Positions 6,364 to 9,627 of a stretch of DNA of 9,627 bases are shown here, one piece after another. Position numbers and translations under genes: made by a program. The notes below the pieces were generated by a model, which did not search any database, had not been told where the DNA came from, and saw only the letters and a program-made list of their open reading frames with translations. The stretch covers positions 1 through 9,627 of the forward strand of contig JAHDCE010000114.1 of the NCBI GenBank assembly GCA_020630045.1, given 5' to 3'. This DNA is from Saprospiraceae bacterium (lineage in GTDB: Bacteria; Bacteroidota; Bacteroidia; Chitinophagales; Saprospiraceae). The first letter of the stretch is position 1, and every line of letters starts with the position of its first letter.

Positions 6364-7242
6364 CTAAACTGTAACTCCTAGAGCGGCAGCCATTGTTTTT
6401 CCAATTTCAGCGGGAGAACTAACGACATGGATGCCACATTCTGCCATGATACGCATTTTGGCTTCGGCGGTATCTTCATCGCCTCCGATGATGGCACCGG
6501 CGTGTCCCATGGTACGTCCTTTAGGAGCGGTCTGTCCGGCGATGAAACCGACGACAGGTTTTGTACCGTGCTCCTTGATCCAGCGAGCGGCTTCGGCTTC
6601 CATGCCACCACCGATTTCACCGATCATGACGATTCCGTCCGTCTCCGGATCGTTCATCAATAGTTCGACGGCTTCTTTGGTGGTTGTCCCTACGATTGGG
6701 TCACCTCCGATACCGATACAAGTAGATTGTCCCATGCCCGCTTTGGTGACTTGGTCAACCGCTTCATAAGTCAATGTACCTGAACGGGAAACGATACCGA
6801 TGCGTCCGGGATTGTGAATGAATCCGGGCATGATGCCTACTTTGGCTTCACCGGGAGTCATGACGCCAGGACAGTTCGGCCCTACTAATCGACAGTCAAA
6901 TTTGCCTAGGTAAGATTTTACCTTGACCATATCTTGAACAGGAATCCCTTCGGTGATACAGATGATTACTTTGATACCTGCCGAAGCGGCTTCCATGATC
7001 GCGTCTCCGGCGAATCTTGGTGGAACGAAGATGATACTGGTATCAGCTCCCGCTTTATCGACGGCTTCTTGTACCGTATTGAATACCGGGCGGTCTAGAT
7101 GTGTCATCCCTCCTTTTCCAGGTGTTACCCCTCCTACTACGGGAGTTCCGTATTCGATCATTTGTCCGGCATGGAAAGTTCCTTCTTTACCGGTGAATCC
7201 TTGTACGATGATTTTCGAATTTTTGTTGACTAGTACGGACAT
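6364..7242 (-). CDS. sucD: succinyl-CoA synthetase (ADP-forming) alpha subunit
   Basis: Interconverts succinyl-CoA and succinate with substrate-level ATP formation in the TCA cycle, as the alpha partner of SucB/SucC beta chains in the cytosol. At 292 aa it has the family's usual length. The N-terminal CoA-binding Rossmann domain shows [13 protein letters not shown] (15-27) and GGVTPGKGG (37-45). The ligase half shows [13 protein letters not shown] (120-132), SRSGTLTYE (152-160) and [11 protein letters not shown] (177-187). The phosphorylated histidine is His247 in TMGHAGAI. The ATG at 7242 follows an A-rich leader. It is 64 nt downstream of ftsB on the same strand, so read-through from there is possible. 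The beta subunit gene is not in this window. The gene ends at the shared terminator with the LRR gene. Confidence 0.97.
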   Translation of the reverse strand: MSVLVNKNSKIIVQGFTGKEGTFHAGQMIEYGTPVVGGVTPGKGGMTHLDRPVFNTVQEAVDKAGADTSIIFVPPRFAGDAIMEAASAGIKVIICITEGIPVQDMVKVKSYLGKFDCRLVGPNCPGVMTPGEAKVGIMPGFIHNPGRIGIVSRSGTLTYEAVDQVTKAGMGQSTCIGIGGDPIVGTTTKEAVELLMNDPETDGIVMIGEIGGGMEAEAARWIKEHGTKPVVGFIAGQTAPKGRTMGHAGAIIGGDEDTAEAKMRIMAECGIHVVSSPAEIGKTMAAALGVTV

Positions 7243-7268
7243 TTTTTAATGTTGGTTTATTTATTGGT

Positions 7269-7286
7269 ATTCGCCTTACGGCGAAT
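7269..7286. other. short hairpin in the ftsB-sucD gap
   Basis: ATTCGCC, loop TTAC and GGCGAAT form a perfect 7-bp stem. No T run follows on either strand, so it is not a standard terminator; an mRNA stability or processing element is possible. The decamer ATTCGCCTTA recurs at 7713-7722, in the gap on the other side of ftsB. Confidence 0.4.
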
Positions 7287-7306
7287 CCAAATTGATAAAT
7301 GCAATT

Positions 7307-7639
7307 TTATTTTTCCCGGAAGGGATCTTCTTCTTCGACAATTATGAATACGTCTTCATCCGCTTTTTTCATGTAATAATGTTCGCGGGCGTATTTTTCG
7401 ATATTCTTTTCATTGTCGGCTCTATCAGTTTCGACTTCTTCTAGTTTTTGCTCGTAGTATTTCTTTTTGTCTTCTAGCTCTTCGAGTGTTTGTCCTAGCT
7501 CCCATTGGATGAGCGGATTAACTCGATTGACAAAAAAGAGAATGAACAGAAATACAACCAGTACAATAAAGTACTTGTTTTTGACCGGTGCGGGCAATTT
7601 ATCAATAATAGGTTGTATTGGATTCGTCCTTCTTGCCAT
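7307..7639 (-). CDS. ftsB: septum formation initiator family protein (FtsB/DivIC-like), 110 aa
   Basis: A small bitopic cell-division protein that, in characterised relatives, joins FtsL and FtsQ/DivIB in the divisome linking the Z-ring to septal peptidoglycan synthesis. The sequence has a short basic cytoplasmic tail (MARRTNP...), one membrane span at about 22-40 (YFIVLVVFLFILFFVNRV), a charged coiled coil at about 45-80 (ELGQTLEELEDKKKYYEQKLEEVE) and the family's post-coil motif EKYAREHYYMKKADEDVFIIVEE (81-103; key positions Y83, A84, R85, K91). The start at 7639 is backed by GAGAGG just upstream. It lies directly downstream of eno, an arrangement also found in proteobacteria. Its own promoter is visible at 7660-7691. 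Whether to call it ftsB or divIC is a naming matter. Confidence 0.88.
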   Translation of the reverse strand: MARRTNPIQPIIDKLPAPVKNKYFIVLVVFLFILFFVNRVNPLIQWELGQTLEELEDKKKYYEQKLEEVETDRADNEKNIEKYAREHYYMKKADEDVFIIVEEEDPFREK

Positions 7640-7659
7640 TCCTCTCGCTTATACTCCCG

Positions 7660-7691
7660 CAAATGTACGGAATTTTGAGGGTGGTTTCAAA
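7660..7691 (-). promoter_or_regulatory. Bacteroidota-type promoter for ftsB
   Basis: On the minus strand TTTG (7691-7688) is followed, after exactly 20 nt, by TACATTTG (7667-7660). This fits the Bacteroidota sigma-A consensus TTTG-N19-21-TAnnTTTG perfectly. The predicted transcript start is near 7653, about 14 nt before the ATG at 7639, giving a very short leader that still includes the GAGAGG ribosome-binding site. Confidence 0.75.
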
Positions 7692-7692
7692 T

Positions 7693-7731
7693 AGAATCCC
7701 CCTAGGGGGTCAATTCGCCTTAGGGGATTCT
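7693..7731 (-). terminator. eno 3' hairpin with an internal alternative stem
   Basis: AGAATCCCCCT (7693-7703) pairs with AGGGGATTCT (7722-7731) with one bulged base, 5 nt beyond the eno stop. A 12-bp palindrome CCCCCTAGGGGG (7698-7709) overlaps the left arm and would form a competing hairpin. The tail is T-poor (ATTTGA), so termination may be partial; the ftsB -33 box begins 2 nt further on. Confidence 0.55.
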
Positions 7732-7736
7732 GATTT

Positions 7737-9038
<1,302 letters not shown>

Positions 9039-9043
9039 TTATA

Positions 9044-9081
9044 GGAATGTCCTTTTCCGAAAGGAAAACAGGAATCATTCC
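9044..9081 (-). terminator. nested hairpin in the carA-eno gap
   Basis: An outer 6-bp stem (GGAATG 9044-9049 with CATTCC 9076-9081) encloses an inner perfect stem TTTTCC-GAAA-GGAAAA (9053-9068). It lies 17 nt after the carA stop. No clear U-tract follows on the minus strand, so it may be a weak terminator, an attenuator or an RNA-stability element ahead of eno. Confidence 0.4.
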
Positions 9082-9098
9082 AGTTTGATAATTTTGAA

Positions 9099-9627
9099 TT
9101 ATTTCAACATATCGACGAATTCGTCGAATAGATAATTTGAGTCATGTGGCCCGGGCGCCGCTTCCGGGTGATATTGAACGGAAAACGCTTTTTTGCCTTT
9201 GACACGAATACCTTCAATGGTATCATCATTGAGGTTGAGGTGTGTGATTTCAACCTTGTCTGAATTGGATTTAATCGCATCGGGACTTACTCCGAAGCCA
9301 TGATTTTGGCTTGTAATTTCACACTTCCCAGTCAGTAAATTCTTGACGGGATGGTTGATGCCACGATGACCATGGTGCATTTTATATGTAGGAATATCTA
9401 CTGCGAGCGCCAGTATTTGGTGTCCTAGGCATATGCCGAATACCGGTTGGTCATCTGCTAGAATTTTCTTCGTGTTTTCTACTGCATATTCCATAGTGGC
9501 GGGATCACCCGGGCCATTTGAAAGAAAATAACCATCGGGGTTCCATTTTTTTACTTCTTCGTAGGGTGTTTTAGCTGGAAAAACTTTGACTTGGGCACCT
9601 CGTTTGGTGAAGTTTCTAAGGATATTC
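9099..9627 (-). CDS. carA: carbamoyl-phosphate synthase small subunit, C-terminal part (5' end outside window)
   Basis: The glutaminase subunit that hydrolyses glutamine and passes ammonia to CarB for carbamoyl phosphate, feeding arginine and pyrimidine synthesis. The frame stays open to the window edge, and 175 complete codons plus one base of another are present, about half of a typical 360-390-aa CarA. The piece is the class I glutamine amidotransferase domain: SNGPGDPATM (36-45 of the fragment), nucleophile elbow GICLGHQ with Cys66, a family-typical HHGHRGINHPV segment (84-94), SQNHGF (106-111), and the catalytic dyad His153/Glu155 in QYHPEAAPGPHDS. An internal ATG at 9494 is not the start, because family-conserved sequence continues upstream of it. 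CarB is not in view. Confidence 0.96.
   Translation of the reverse strand, partial: NILRNFTKRGAQVKVFPAKTPYEEVKKWNPDGYFLSNGPGDPATMEYAVENTKKILADDQPVFGICLGHQILALAVDIPTYKMHHGHRGINHPVKNLLTGKCEITSQNHGFGVSPDAIKSNSDKVEITHLNLNDDTIEGIRVKGKKAFSVQYHPEAAPGPHDSNYLFDEFVDMLK

Noticed and set aside
6431..6769. Plus-strand frames opposite sucD and eno
   Set aside because: They are antisense of highly conserved enzymes, with no initiation signals or recognisable products.
9099..9494. A 131-aa protein starting at the ATG at 9494
   Set aside because: The conserved CarA sequence (including SNGPGDP) continues upstream to the window edge, so this is an internal methionine.

Overview
The window looks like chromosomal DNA of a Bacteroidota bacterium, plausibly a Saprospiria/Lewinella-like marine or environmental lineage (the class is inference). 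Three signs support the phylum. Two large secreted proteins end in type IX secretion system (T9SS) type A sorting domains, and a third such domain survives as a remnant. A promoter matching the Bacteroidota consensus (TTTG, 20-nt gap, TAnnTTTG) sits before ftsB. The base composition is AT-rich with A/T-rich leaders rather than strong Shine-Dalgarno sites.

Layout. The left two thirds (1-6242) is accessory, surface-related sequence. It holds an unrecognised 104-aa protein (89-403), a 120-bp nested inverted repeat (494-613), two small lipoproteins reading rightward (708-1235, apparently with a TTG start, and 1494-1958, NTF2-like), a leftward secreted serine beta-lactamase-family hydrolase with a T9SS tail (1967-3355), the 62-codon remnant of another T9SS protein whose stop overlaps the hydrolase start (3352-3540), and a rightward 825-aa leucine-rich-repeat adhesin-like protein (3765-6242). 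The LRR protein has a tandem array of 69-bp repeats, one Ig-like domain, two Fn3 domains and a T9SS tail.

The right third (6284-9627) is conserved housekeeping sequence, all leftward: carA (partial, cut by the window edge), eno, ftsB/divIC and sucD. A strong, probably bidirectional terminator hairpin (6284-6319) separates this block from the convergent LRR gene.

The housekeeping genes cover pyrimidine/arginine precursor synthesis, glycolysis, cell division and the TCA cycle; eno next to ftsB is a widespread arrangement. The secreted proteins would leave the cell through Sec, then either anchor as lipoproteins or cross the outer membrane through T9SS. I see no CRISPR array, no tRNA or rRNA, no transposase and no convincing defence system. 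The most notable points are the orphan sorting-domain remnant, the cysteine-ladder LRR array with nearly identical DNA repeats, and the 120-bp palindromic element.
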